Assembly: GCA_002070475.1 (NCBI GenBank)
Contig: MWDI01000027.1
Location: 1-64,000, forward strand
Origin: Firmicutes bacterium ADurb.Bin146
GTDB taxonomy: Bacteria; Bacillota; Clostridia; DUPQ01
Direction: 5' to 3'
DNA length: 64,000 nt
Numbering within the stretch: the stretch's first letter is position 1; each line of letters starts with the position of its first letter. Below, piece by piece: positions 35,578 to 44,431 of the stretch. The position numbers and the translations under genes were made by a program. The notes beneath the pieces are model-generated. The model searched no databases. It was not told the origin of the DNA and saw only the letters and a list, made by a program, of their open reading frames with translations.

Positions 35578-36848
35578 ATGAGAAAAGCACACATGACAAC
35601 AAGCACCTTACCCTTGACGAGAGGAAGATCATCCAGACCGGCATAGGGAACGGCTCTTCCAAGTCCGACATAGCGAGGGTGTTGAGCAAGGACCCGACCA
35701 CGATAGCCAAGGAGATCAGGAAGAACAGGATACTGAAGCCGAGAAACGCCTATGGCCGGCAAAACATATGCATATACAAGAAAGAATGCGGTAAGCACTG
35801 CGTTCCAATGTGTCCAAGATACAAGGAACCTTCATGCAGGAGGAGGGACATATCCCCCGGAGCATGCAACAAATGCACGGACCTTCCGAAATGCCACTTG
35901 GACAAGTACTTCTACAAAGCGGATGCGGCGCATGAAGCGTACAGGGCAACCCTTGTCAAATCCCGCATCGGGATAAACCTCACGGAAGAGAAAAGAAATG
36001 AAATCGGGCAGACAATAGCCCCTCTTCTTAAGCAGGGACAATCAGTATACCAGATACTTTCAGCGCATGGGGAGATAGATAAGAGCATAAGGGCAGTATA
36101 CGGGTACATCGAAAGCGGAGTGTTCAAGGATTTCGGCGTAGACAATTTCTCGTTAAAAGAGCAGGTCAGCCGCAAGAGATACAAATGCATATGCAAGCCG
36201 AGGAAGAACAAGCCGGTTTATGAAGGGAGGCTTTACAAAGACCTTATGGGCCTTTTGGATGAGGAACCGGATATCCGTATAGCTGAAATGGATACTGTGA
36301 TGAACAGCCTGCAGGGGCCATACATCCAGACAATTATCTTCACAGGCACAGGCTTCATGGTCGGGTACATCCATAAACAGAAAACAGCGGCCTCCATGGC
36401 TTCAACCTTCGACATGCTGCAAAGCATGCTGGGAGACCGGCTGTTCTCTCTGCTTCTCGGTATCGTCCTTACAGACAGAGGCGCGGAGTTCGAAGCCTTC
36501 GACCTCTTCGAGAAGGGTCCTGACGGCTCCACAAGGTGTAATCTGTTCTACTGCGACCCAATGCAGTCAAGCCAGCCTCATGTGGAGAACAGCCATAACT
36601 ACGTCAGGGATATCATACCGAACGGGTATCCTCTTGACGGGATCACGCAAGATGACCTGAATCTCGCATTCTCCCACATCAACTCTGTCCCGCGCAAGTC
36701 ATTCGGCGGGAAGACACCCTATGAGGTATTCACTTTCCTCTATGGCGAAGAAGCCGCAGGCATCCTTAACATAGAGCGTATCGCAAGAGATGACGTGACC
36801 TTGAATCCCGGCCTTTTAAGGCACGCTTTCAAGAGAAACAAAGACTAG
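35578..36848 (+). pseudogene. IS30-family transposase with a frame break at its start
   Basis: The reading frame ending at 36848 encodes the IS30 layout: N-terminal helix-turn-helix (KHLTLDERKII then SDIARVLSKDPTTIAKEI), a cysteine-rich insertion, and the DDE core with Asp in IAEMDTV, Asp in VLTDRGAEFE and Glu in HVENSHNYVRD. The expected ATG at 35578, behind GAAAGGAG, is in a different frame: ATG AGA AAA GCA runs out after 23 codons, whereas one more A in the run at 35583-35586 would give MRKSTHDNKHLTLDE. From that run on the frame stays open to the stop. It is therefore either a one-base deletion, a programmed -1 slip on the A run, or a sequencing error. A GTG at 35679 would give a 389-residue protein without the helix-turn-helix. 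Confidence 0.85.
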
Positions 36849-36872
36849 CTTTAAGGAACAACAGGACAGCCA

Positions 36873-37068
36873 ACATTCCCGGGGAATGTAAAATCCTATA
36901 CGGAACTTAGTCGTGCATTTTTCCGGAATTTACTTTCGGACATCGGTCTTGGCATGCTTTCAAATCCCTCCTGCAATTCTAATATATGCTTTTTTCATAA
37001 AAATCTCAAGATGCTGGATACAAAATTAAGCCCATAAATACGGTATAGATGGAATTTAGTCTTTCATT
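36873..37068 (+). repeat. subterminal repeats and palindrome in the IS30 right end
   Basis: Behind the transposase stop there is a palindrome at 36873-36889 (ACATTCCC and GGGAATGT around one base), then iterations of a GGAA-C/T-TTA motif at 36901-36917, 36923-36939 and 37050-37068, all similar to the start of the terminal repeat itself (37088-37105). A related motif stands at about 35477 in the left end. They may be extra transposase binding sites. The rest of 36849-37160 holds the right terminal repeat and a terminator. Confidence 0.55.
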
Positions 37069-37081
37069 TTTTCCAGCTTAC

Positions 37082-37105
37082 TTAATACTGGAATTTAACT
37101 TTTCA
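37082..37105 (-). repeat. right terminal inverted repeat of the IS30 element
   Basis: An exact reverse complement of the 24 bases at 35445-35468. Confidence 0.95.
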
Positions 37106-37114
37106 ATTCACCAA

Positions 37115-37140
37115 AAATACCCCTGATGCTATATCAGGGG
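37115..37140 (-). terminator. terminator of the glmU-prs-pth-mfd-foldase cluster
   Basis: An 8-bp GC-rich stem pairs 37120-37127 with 37133-37140. On the minus strand it is followed by TATTTTT. It lies 20 bases beyond the stop of the foldase gene and only ten bases outside the IS30 right end. Confidence 0.85.
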
Positions 37141-37160
37141 CAAGTAATTTAAAATTCGTC

Positions 37161-38357
37161 TTACTGAGCTATTGAATAATTGAGATACAGATCCTGATAT
37201 GGCCTATATAATCCTATCTCATACTCGCTCATCTGCTGATACTCATTCATCTTCAACTCATAATCACTGCCTGCTATCAGTCTGAATACCTCATCCTTTA
37301 CATCTTCATATTCTGTCCTGCCAACAAGTTTTATGACTATAAATCCTATGTCAGTCTCCAAAAGTCCAATATCTGAGATAGAAGCTTGGAATGCCCAGTC
37401 GGACAAATCTGTAATACTGACTTCGTTTTTCGTAAATGTATATTCACCAGGTTTTGTTGTTGTTTCCGTTTCTTCTTCAGAATCCTCATCATTAAGTTCA
37501 TCACTGTAAAGCTTTGCAAGAGTATAAATATCCTGTCCGTTCTTTGCCATCTCGAATACTTCTTCTGCTTTTGCTTTTGCTGCTGCTACCACATCATCTG
37601 CAAGAGGTTTAAGCTGGTCATCTACTGTACGTTTTAACACAGTAACCACTGTGACTTTATCTATATCGTCTTTAATTAAATTACCATCTGCATCCACTGA
37701 ATCGTAGTATGAACGAGCTCTTTCATCAGTAACCGCTTCTAGATTCTGTTCTTCCAAATAGTTTATGTATTGTTGAGCCTTAAGAGTCTGCTTAATAACC
37801 TTTTCCATTGCCTTGAAGGTTGTACCATAGTAAAGCCCTGCATAATCGTCAAGATCATAACCTGCTTCATCAGCAGCTTTCTGGAGGCTGTCAAGCTGTA
37901 AAGCATAACTTTCTTCCAGTTCCTGCTCATCAATATCAAAGCCTGTCTTTTCAATCTGGTCCAGTATTATATACTGCTCCTGTATGTTGTTAACTACTCC
38001 TTCAAGAAGCATCTGTCCGAATGAACGCTGATTGTCAAATGCTGTCTTCATGAAAGCTGAAATGCCTTCCTGGGTAGAAAGATCGAATCCCAGATTGGCT
38101 ATATAGTCCTGATAATAGTTTACGAAGACATTGTACTGCATGTTTGTCTGATACATAAACTCTTCTTCAACAATTTTGTTGTTTCCAACTTTTATATAGT
38201 TATTAGGAATTATACTAGCTATAACAAAATAAATTATGCAAAGACCAACTATAACAGCAAGCGTCAAAAATCCGTATCTTATTATTGTTTCTTCTTTGGA
38301 TAATTCTTTGTTGGTTTTCTTTTTGACATCCTCTTTTATGCCCTTATTGACTGCCAT
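37161..38357 (-). CDS. membrane-anchored SurA/PrsA-like foldase
   Basis: The 398-residue protein has a short basic cytosolic N-terminus, one transmembrane helix (about 27-50), a long helical SurA-N-like chaperone region and a degenerate parvulin-type segment (about 225-365) with DIGLLETDIGFIVIKLVG. An acidic linker DEDSEEETETTTKP interrupts that part. It should help proteins fold after export. The parvulin active-site residues are not clearly present, so isomerase activity is doubtful. It follows mfd by 80 bases, the place of a PPIC-type gene in several Clostridia. AAGGAG precedes the ATG. Confidence 0.8.
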   Translation of the reverse strand: MAVNKGIKEDVKKKTNKELSKEETIIRYGFLTLAVIVGLCIIYFVIASIIPNNYIKVGNNKIVEEEFMYQTNMQYNVFVNYYQDYIANLGFDLSTQEGISAFMKTAFDNQRSFGQMLLEGVVNNIQEQYIILDQIEKTGFDIDEQELEESYALQLDSLQKAADEAGYDLDDYAGLYYGTTFKAMEKVIKQTLKAQQYINYLEEQNLEAVTDERARSYYDSVDADGNLIKDDIDKVTVVTVLKRTVDDQLKPLADDVVAAAKAKAEEVFEMAKNGQDIYTLAKLYSDELNDEDSEEETETTTKPGEYTFTKNEVSITDLSDWAFQASISDIGLLETDIGFIVIKLVGRTEYEDVKDEVFRLIAGSDYELKMNEYQQMSEYEIGLYRPYQDLYLNYSIAQ

Positions 38358-38437
38358 TTCATATCTCCTTTTTCTTAGATAAATAAACTGGTTAACAAAT
38401 ACTAATTTTACAATAAAAATCGGCTTTTTATCAAGCC

Positions 38438-41400
38438 TTATTTTGCTGCTAAAGCCTTCTCCAGTATTTTTGTTAAAAATGTTAGCATATTTTCGCCTTT
38501 TTCGTTAGTATCTACCCTTATCTTAAGTGTATCTGTCATCTTAACCATATATTTATGATGCCCTTTATCCAAAACATCTGTTAAATTACGAAAATGTGCT
38601 GATTCATGCTGTTCGTATGTAATTATAATCCCTTTCTTTATTTGGGTTATTTCTGCAACTCCCAATTTGGATGCTAGATTCTTTGCATAAGCCACATCAA
38701 TTATATTTACAACATGCAAAGGGGGCTCGCCATAACGGTCTATCATTTCATCGATTATATCACTTTTTTCTGACAAGGAGGCTACCAACGCTATCCTCTT
38801 ATACATCTTTAGCCTAGATAGGTCGTCATTAATGTATGACTTGTCTATATATGCGCTTATATCAAGGTCCACATTAGTCTGAGCTGTCGCCCCCTGAACT
38901 TTCTCACCTTTGAGATTTGCAATTTCTTCTGATAGTATCCTGACATACATATCATATCCGACACCCTGCATATGACCTGACTGACTTGCTCCTAAAAGGT
39001 CTCCTCCGCCTCTTATCTCAAGATCCTTCATCGCAATTTTAATACCTGAACCGAATTCTGTATATTCCTTTATTGTCTCCAGTCTTTTAGTCGCTTCTTC
39101 GGTTAGCTCTTTTCCTCTTTTATACGTGATATATGCATATGCTACCTTATCTGATCTTCCAACACGCCCTTTTATCTGATATAACTGGGCAAGCCCTAAT
39201 TTATCAGCATCCTCAATTATTAAAGTGTTCGCATTGGATATGTCAATTCCAGCTTCAATTATAGTAGTACACAGCAGAACATCATACTCATAGTTAATAA
39301 ATTTTATTATAGTATTCTCAAACTGCTTTTCCGGCATCTGGCCATGTGCCATACAAATTCTCACTTCATCCTTCAACAGCGTCTTAAGGTGGTAAAACTT
39401 GTTCTCCATATCCATAACCCGGTTATAAAGATAGAATATTTGCCCTTTACGGTCTTTTTCCCGCAGAATTGCTTCTTTAATAAATTCAGGATCATATTCC
39501 ATTACATATGTCTGTACCGGAAACCGCTTTTCAGGCGGATCGTATATCGTGCTTACATCTCTGATTCCAGAAAGCGCCATATGCATAGTCCTGGGTATAG
39601 GAGTTGCAGTGAGTGACAATACATCCACTGTGGGTTTCAGCATTTTTATCTTTTCTTTCTGAGCTACTCCGAAACGCTGCTCCTCATCTACTACAAGAAG
39701 ACCAAGATCCTTATAGAAGATATCCTTTTCCAGTATTCTGTGAGTACCTACAACCACATCAACCTTCCCATTCTTTAAATCCTCAACAGTTTTCTGCTGT
39801 ACTTTTTTATCCCTAAGCCTGCACATTAAATCTATATTTATCGGATAATTTTTCATTCTCTCCTTGAAATTATTGTAGTGTTGCAAAGCCAGCATGGTAG
39901 TAGGCGCAAGGAAAGCAACCTGCTTGCCATCCATTACAGCTTTAAATACAGCACGTAAAGCAACTTCAGTTTTCCCATAACCCACATCTCCGCATAATAG
40001 GCGATCCATTACCTTGGTGGATTCCATGTCGCTTTTTATTTCATCAACACATTTGATCTGATCTTCAGTTTCTTCATATGAGAATTCATTCTCAAAAGAA
40101 ACCTGCCATGGAGTGTCTTCATGAAAAGCATGCCCCTTTACGGAATTGCGTTTACTATAGAGTTCTATAAGCTCTCTTGCTATATCCTGGACTGCTTTTC
40201 TGACCTTACTCTTCTGTTTCTCCCAATCATGACCGCCTAACCCTGTTATTCTTGGAGTTCTATCTGAAGTACCGACATATTTCTGTACAAGGTCCATTTT
40301 GCTTACAGGTACATACAGCATATCATTATTTCTATATGCTATTTTTATATAGTCTTTTATTATACCTTCAATCTCAATTTTTTCTACACCAAGATATATG
40401 CCAATTCCATGATGGTCATGTACCACATAATCATTCGGCTGAATCTGAGCGAAGAAATCTGTATCTTTTATCTGTTTGGTTTTACCTTTTGCATTCTTTC
40501 GGAATATTCTGCTTACAGAAATACATGCGATTTTCGCTTCTTTGGAAACAAAGCTTTCGTTATATCCATCTTCAATAATATATATTCTTTTTGGAAGTAT
40601 AGAACAATCTTCATGAGAGTTGATAATATGGACTATGTACCCATTGTCTTCAAAAAAACCTTTAAGATAATCAGTATGTTTTTTTCTATCTGAAGATATG
40701 AATATTCGCATATTAGCAGCTCTATACTCTGCTATATCATTTAAAAATTGCTCCATATCCCCTCTGTAGGAAGAAGCTTCTTCAAATTTTATATCGAAAT
40801 CCCTATACAAAGGTATACTGTAGTTGGATTTCTCATATATCAGAACTAGTTCAGGTTTTAGATATGAGTATAATGAATAAATATCCTTCTGCATATGACA
40901 CGCATCGCTGTATGTTTTCTTTTTCTGTAAAAGACTGATACAAGAATTAGCATATTCCTTATATACAGTATCAGCTACTGTATGGCATCTTACATCATTA
41001 TGTATTACAGTCAGCACATCAATATCGAAATAGCTGCAAGTCATTTGACAATTGTCTGTTAAAGCATAATATCTGTCCATTATCTTAAAGTGGTCATTAT
41101 TTGAAAGCTGTTGCAAATCCCAGGTATCAGTGATTTTTGCTTTAAGCATATTTTCTTGGTCTTCACTAAGCAAAAACTCACTGTATGGTATTACAACAAT
41201 ATCCTTTGTATCCTTAACAGACCTTTGTGTATCAGCATCAAAAAACCTTATACTATCAATCTCATCACCAATGAATTCTAACCTTACAGGATTATCATAA
41301 TTAGTTGAGAATATATCCACAATACCGCCTCGTATGCTGAAGTGGCCTTTTTCCTCAACAAGAGCTTTTCTTATATACCCTAATCGAAGAAGCTTATTAC

Positions 41401-41857
41401 TTAAGGTCTCCATATCATATTGGCTGTTTTTTTCCAATCTAATAAGACTTTTAAGAAAAACTTCTTTGGAAACAGTGCCTACCGTTAGGGCTTCAGTACA
41501 TGCTACAGCAGCTTTGAAATTATTTGATGCTATCCTGTACAATGCGTTAAGCCTGGATTGTTTATCGTTACCACTGTATGCATCTATATCGTAGAGCATT
41601 AGTTCTCTTATAGGTATGTATACTGCATCATCACCATAAAGTGATATGAGATTCTGATATATTGAAAGGGCGGAGGTTCTGGAATGAGTAATAATTAACA
41701 GCTTTCTAGACAATAATGAGGCTGTTACATAACTTATTAGCGGGCATAAGGAATTACCCGGTCCGGATAAACCTACGGGGGTCTGTTTCAACGCTATGCA
41801 GTCCGCTATCCCGACTAACTGTGGGATATCGGAAAAAACCTGTATAAAAGGATTCAT
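38438..41857 (-). CDS. mfd: transcription-repair coupling factor Mfd
   Basis: The 1139-residue ATP-driven translocase removes stalled RNA polymerase and recruits UvrA. The order is: UvrB-like N-terminal domains, a polymerase-interacting CarD-like domain (DYVVHDHHGIGIYLGVE), helicase domains with GDVGYGKTEVALR (Walker A) and VVDEEQRFG (Walker B), GRVGRSDK (motif VI), and the C-terminal TRCF domain that masks UvrA binding. It starts four bases after pth. Length and order are normal. Confidence 0.97.
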   Translation of the reverse strand: MNPFIQVFSDIPQLVGIADCIALKQTPVGLSGPGNSLCPLISYVTASLLSRKLLIITHSRTSALSIYQNLISLYGDDAVYIPIRELMLYDIDAYSGNDKQSRLNALYRIASNNFKAAVACTEALTVGTVSKEVFLKSLIRLEKNSQYDMETLSNKLLRLGYIRKALVEEKGHFSIRGGIVDIFSTNYDNPVRLEFIGDEIDSIRFFDADTQRSVKDTKDIVVIPYSEFLLSEDQENMLKAKITDTWDLQQLSNNDHFKIMDRYYALTDNCQMTCSYFDIDVLTVIHNDVRCHTVADTVYKEYANSCISLLQKKKTYSDACHMQKDIYSLYSYLKPELVLIYEKSNYSIPLYRDFDIKFEEASSYRGDMEQFLNDIAEYRAANMRIFISSDRKKHTDYLKGFFEDNGYIVHIINSHEDCSILPKRIYIIEDGYNESFVSKEAKIACISVSRIFRKNAKGKTKQIKDTDFFAQIQPNDYVVHDHHGIGIYLGVEKIEIEGIIKDYIKIAYRNNDMLYVPVSKMDLVQKYVGTSDRTPRITGLGGHDWEKQKSKVRKAVQDIARELIELYSKRNSVKGHAFHEDTPWQVSFENEFSYEETEDQIKCVDEIKSDMESTKVMDRLLCGDVGYGKTEVALRAVFKAVMDGKQVAFLAPTTMLALQHYNNFKERMKNYPINIDLMCRLRDKKVQQKTVEDLKNGKVDVVVGTHRILEKDIFYKDLGLLVVDEEQRFGVAQKEKIKMLKPTVDVLSLTATPIPRTMHMALSGIRDVSTIYDPPEKRFPVQTYVMEYDPEFIKEAILREKDRKGQIFYLYNRVMDMENKFYHLKTLLKDEVRICMAHGQMPEKQFENTIIKFINYEYDVLLCTTIIEAGIDISNANTLIIEDADKLGLAQLYQIKGRVGRSDKVAYAYITYKRGKELTEEATKRLETIKEYTEFGSGIKIAMKDLEIRGGGDLLGASQSGHMQGVGYDMYVRILSEEIANLKGEKVQGATAQTNVDLDISAYIDKSYINDDLSRLKMYKRIALVASLSEKSDIIDEMIDRYGEPPLHVVNIIDVAYAKNLASKLGVAEITQIKKGIIITYEQHESAHFRNLTDVLDKGHHKYMVKMTDTLKIRVDTNEKGENMLTFLTKILEKALAAK

Positions 41858-41861
41858 CTAA

Positions 41862-42446
41862 CTACACATCACCTTTGTCTTTCTTGCTGTTATATCTGTT
41901 CATAGCTATATCTATACCTTCTGCCAGTATACATACTATAGCCTTTGTAACATCCTGTAAAGTGTTTTCCATAATCTGTTTATCAGTTTTTGAAAATCTT
42001 CCAAGCACATAATCAACTGCATCTATCTGCTGATTTCTTCCTATACCTACTCTTATTCGGATAAACTGATCAGCACCTAGATGGCTTAGTATAGATTTCA
42101 TTCCATTGTGCGAACCTCCGCTTCCCTTATATCTGATGCGAAGTTCTCCCATAGGGATATCCATATCATCATATATTACAATAAGCTTTGAAATATCAGT
42201 TTTATACCAGTCAACAAGAGCACGTACGCTCTGCCCACTCAAATTCATAAATGTTTTGGGTTTTGCTAAAACGACAGGGACGCCTTTTATTATACCTTCT
42301 CCGGTATAAGCCTGACACAGTATCTTTTTTACTTTAATTTCATATATGCCAGCAAGCTCATCAATAGCCATAAATCCAATATTATGCCTTGTATTCCTGT
42401 ATTTAAGTCCGATATTTCCAAGCCCCGCTATTATATATCTATCCAT
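41862..42446 (-). CDS. pth: peptidyl-tRNA hydrolase
   Basis: The 194-residue enzyme frees tRNA from prematurely released peptidyl-tRNA. Motifs: IAGLGNIGLKYRNTRHNIGF with the catalytic His, KPKTFMNLSGQSV with the conserved Asn, YDDMDIPMGELRIRYKGSGGSHNGMKS. Its start shares one base with the prs stop (TAATG), so they are coupled. Confidence 0.95.
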   Translation of the reverse strand: MDRYIIAGLGNIGLKYRNTRHNIGFMAIDELAGIYEIKVKKILCQAYTGEGIIKGVPVVLAKPKTFMNLSGQSVRALVDWYKTDISKLIVIYDDMDIPMGELRIRYKGSGGSHNGMKSILSHLGADQFIRIRVGIGRNQQIDAVDYVLGRFSKTDKQIMENTLQDVTKAIVCILAEGIDIAMNRYNSKKDKGDV

Positions 42447-43426
42447 TACTTCTCATTCCTGCTATTGGCGGGTATTTTGAACAAAGCAGACATGGATGTA
42501 TTTGTGTATATCTTATAAATAGCCTCCGAGAACAGTTTTGCAACACTTACTACTTCAATCTTGCTTATCATTTTTTCAGATGGGACCGGAACGGTATCTA
42601 AAAGATACATCTTCTCTATTTTTGAATTCTTTATCTTGGTTACTGCATCTGCTGATAATATGCCATGAGTAGCATAAACCAGAACTCTTTTTGCACCCAT
42701 ATCGGCAACAGCATTTGCAGCTTTGGTAATTGTCCCTGCTGTATCAATCATGTCATCCATTATAATGGCGGTCTTGTCCTTAATATCACCAATAATGTTC
42801 ATAATTTCGCACTCATTGGCTTTAATTCTTCTTTTGTCAATAATTGCAATGGAAAGGTCTGTCAGATCAGCCATTTTCCTGATTCTGTTCACAGAACCCA
42901 TATCTGGAGCTACCAGTATAAAATCAGATTTATCTTTTTCTTTCATCAGATCAAGAATCATGTCCGAAAATATTATTGAACCTTCAAGATGATCTACAGG
43001 TATATCAAAAAAACCCTGTATTTGAGGAGCATGCAGGTCCATAGTCAAAATCCTGTCTACACCTGCAGTTGTTAGAAGATTTGCAACCAGTTTAGCTGAA
43101 ATAGGATCTCTTGCACGCGCTTTCCTGTCCTGTCTTGCATATCCGAAATATGGCATGACAGCTGTGACTCTTGCGCTAGATGAACGCTTCAATGCGTCTG
43201 TCATTATTAAAAGTTCCATTAGGTTCTCATTTACAGGAGGGCATGTTGATTGGATAATAAAAACATCGGAACCTCTAACAAGCTCATTAATCATCATCTG
43301 AATCTCACCATCTGCAAATCTTCCGACTTTTGAATCTAGAAGAGGCACTCCAAGATAGTTAGCTATTTGCACTGCAAGCTTAAGATTAGCGTTGCCACCC
43401 ATAATCTTGATATCATTTCTGGCCAA
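42446..43426 (-). CDS. prs: ribose-phosphate pyrophosphokinase
   Basis: This 326-residue PRPP synthase feeds purine, pyrimidine and histidine synthesis; PurF at 14621-16048 uses its product. Motifs: QSTCPPVNENLMELL, YARQDRKARARDPISAK (ATP loop), DLHAPQIQGFF (metal binding) and VLIMDDMID-type PRPP loop (read as IIMDDMIDTAGT). The start is TTG at 43426 with AAGGGGG nine bases upstream; the next ATG would cut into the first strand. Confidence 0.95.
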   Translation of the reverse strand: MARNDIKIMGGNANLKLAVQIANYLGVPLLDSKVGRFADGEIQMMINELVRGSDVFIIQSTCPPVNENLMELLIMTDALKRSSSARVTAVMPYFGYARQDRKARARDPISAKLVANLLTTAGVDRILTMDLHAPQIQGFFDIPVDHLEGSIIFSDMILDLMKEKDKSDFILVAPDMGSVNRIRKMADLTDLSIAIIDKRRIKANECEIMNIIGDIKDKTAIIMDDMIDTAGTITKAANAVADMGAKRVLVYATHGILSADAVTKIKNSKIEKMYLLDTVPVPSEKMISKIEVVSVAKLFSEAIYKIYTNTSMSALFKIPANSRNEK

Positions 43427-43453
43427 CTTTTATTCCCCCTTATTATATTTATT

Positions 43454-44377
43454 TTACTTTTTCATCCTGCCGGTCTTTTCGACCCAGCCTTCCTTATTTA
43501 CCTGGTGGGATCTGGCAATAGCTAAAGATCCTGTCTTGACATCATCCACTATAGTAGAACCAGCAGCTACGAAAGTATTGTCTTCCAACTCTACAGGAGC
43601 GACTAAAGTGCTGTTGCATCCTACAAACACATGATTACCGATTTTTGTCTTATATTTTGCCTTTCCATCATAATTTGCAGTAATCACACCGCAAGAAATA
43701 TTGCATCCTTTCCCGATTTCTGAATCCCCTGCATATACAAAATGAGGTATTTTAGTGCCTTCATCCACAATAGTATTTTTAAGTTCAACAAAATCACCCG
43801 CTTTAACATTATCCTTAAGATGTGTATGCGGACGAATATAGGTAAATGGCCCTATTATGCAATCCTCCCCTATTGTACTTTCCAACACTACGGATTTCAT
43901 TACTGAAGATCTGCATCCTATTCTTGAAGACTCAATTTTTGTATCAGGTCCAATTACGGATTCTGCACATATGAATGTATCGCCTTGTATGAAGCAGTTT
44001 GGATATATAATAGCTTTAGGTTCAATTCTTACTGAATAATCAATGTATGTTTCTGTCACGGACATCAACCGCACACCATTTTCTATATGGGCGATATTAA
44101 TTTCGGTCTTAATATGCTCGCATGCATCATAGTAGGCTAGTGGGCAATCCACAACAACATAGTCTATTTTTCCCTTTTTACGCATAAATTGATCAATCAT
44201 TTCAACAGAACAGTAGAATAAATCTTCTGGTACTTGCAAACCTTCTTGATCGTAATAGTAGCCTATACTGAAAAGCTTATGCTCCAAAATCTCTTTAGGA
44301 AGCATCCCGAACACGGTATTGTCCCGGTAATTCGAGAAATATTCCATCTGTTTTAAAACGAATCTTTTATCTTCCAT
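43454..44377 (-). CDS. GlmU-like acetyltransferase lacking the uridyltransferase domain
   Basis: The 307-residue protein corresponds to the C-terminal half of GlmU. Residues from about 108 on form the left-handed beta-helix with IRPHTHL, VELKNTIV, KIPHFVYAGDSEIG (catalytic His) and ITANYDGKAKYKTKIGNHVFVGCNSTLVAPVE in consecutive parts. It should acetylate glucosamine-1-phosphate. The first 107 residues do not resemble the nucleotidyltransferase domain; the sugar-nucleotide loop with GTRMKS-like residues is absent. Full GlmU has about 455 residues. Its place directly before prs-pth-mfd is that of glmU in Bacillus. The ATG at 44377 has GGAG eight bases upstream. The cell must make UDP-GlcNAc with a separate uridyltransferase. 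Confidence 0.85.
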   Translation of the reverse strand: MEDKRFVLKQMEYFSNYRDNTVFGMLPKEILEHKLFSIGYYYDQEGLQVPEDLFYCSVEMIDQFMRKKGKIDYVVVDCPLAYYDACEHIKTEINIAHIENGVRLMSVTETYIDYSVRIEPKAIIYPNCFIQGDTFICAESVIGPDTKIESSRIGCRSSVMKSVVLESTIGEDCIIGPFTYIRPHTHLKDNVKAGDFVELKNTIVDEGTKIPHFVYAGDSEIGKGCNISCGVITANYDGKAKYKTKIGNHVFVGCNSTLVAPVELEDNTFVAAGSTIVDDVKTGSLAIARSHQVNKEGWVEKTGRMKK

Positions 44378-44431
44378 TTTTATCATCTCCGATTAAATTA
44401 TACAACAATAGCAGATAAATTTATACCATCG

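Larger units (their letters stand above)
35445..37105 (+). mobile_element. IS30-family insertion sequence
   Basis: The 1661-base element is bounded by perfect 24-bp inverted repeats and holds one transposase gene on the plus strand. Its coding part is clearly richer in G and C than the surrounding genes, a sign of recent arrival. It sits in the intergenic space between the pta promoter and the gene for a membrane foldase, so no host gene is broken. No target duplication is evident next to the repeats. Confidence 0.92.

Noticed and set aside
35400..35798. 132-codon minus-strand frame in the IS30 left end
   Set aside because: It lies opposite the transposase start and terminal repeat and resembles no protein; high GC content makes such shadows common there.
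35442..37108. target-site duplication flanking the IS30 element
   Set aside because: The bases next to the two repeats (AAG on the left, ATT on the right) do not match, and shifting the ends by one or two bases does not create a duplication.
37161..38357. active parvulin-type prolyl isomerase
   Set aside because: The general fold fits a SurA/PrsA relative, but the conserved parvulin active-site residues cannot be identified, so only a foldase or chaperone role is claimed.
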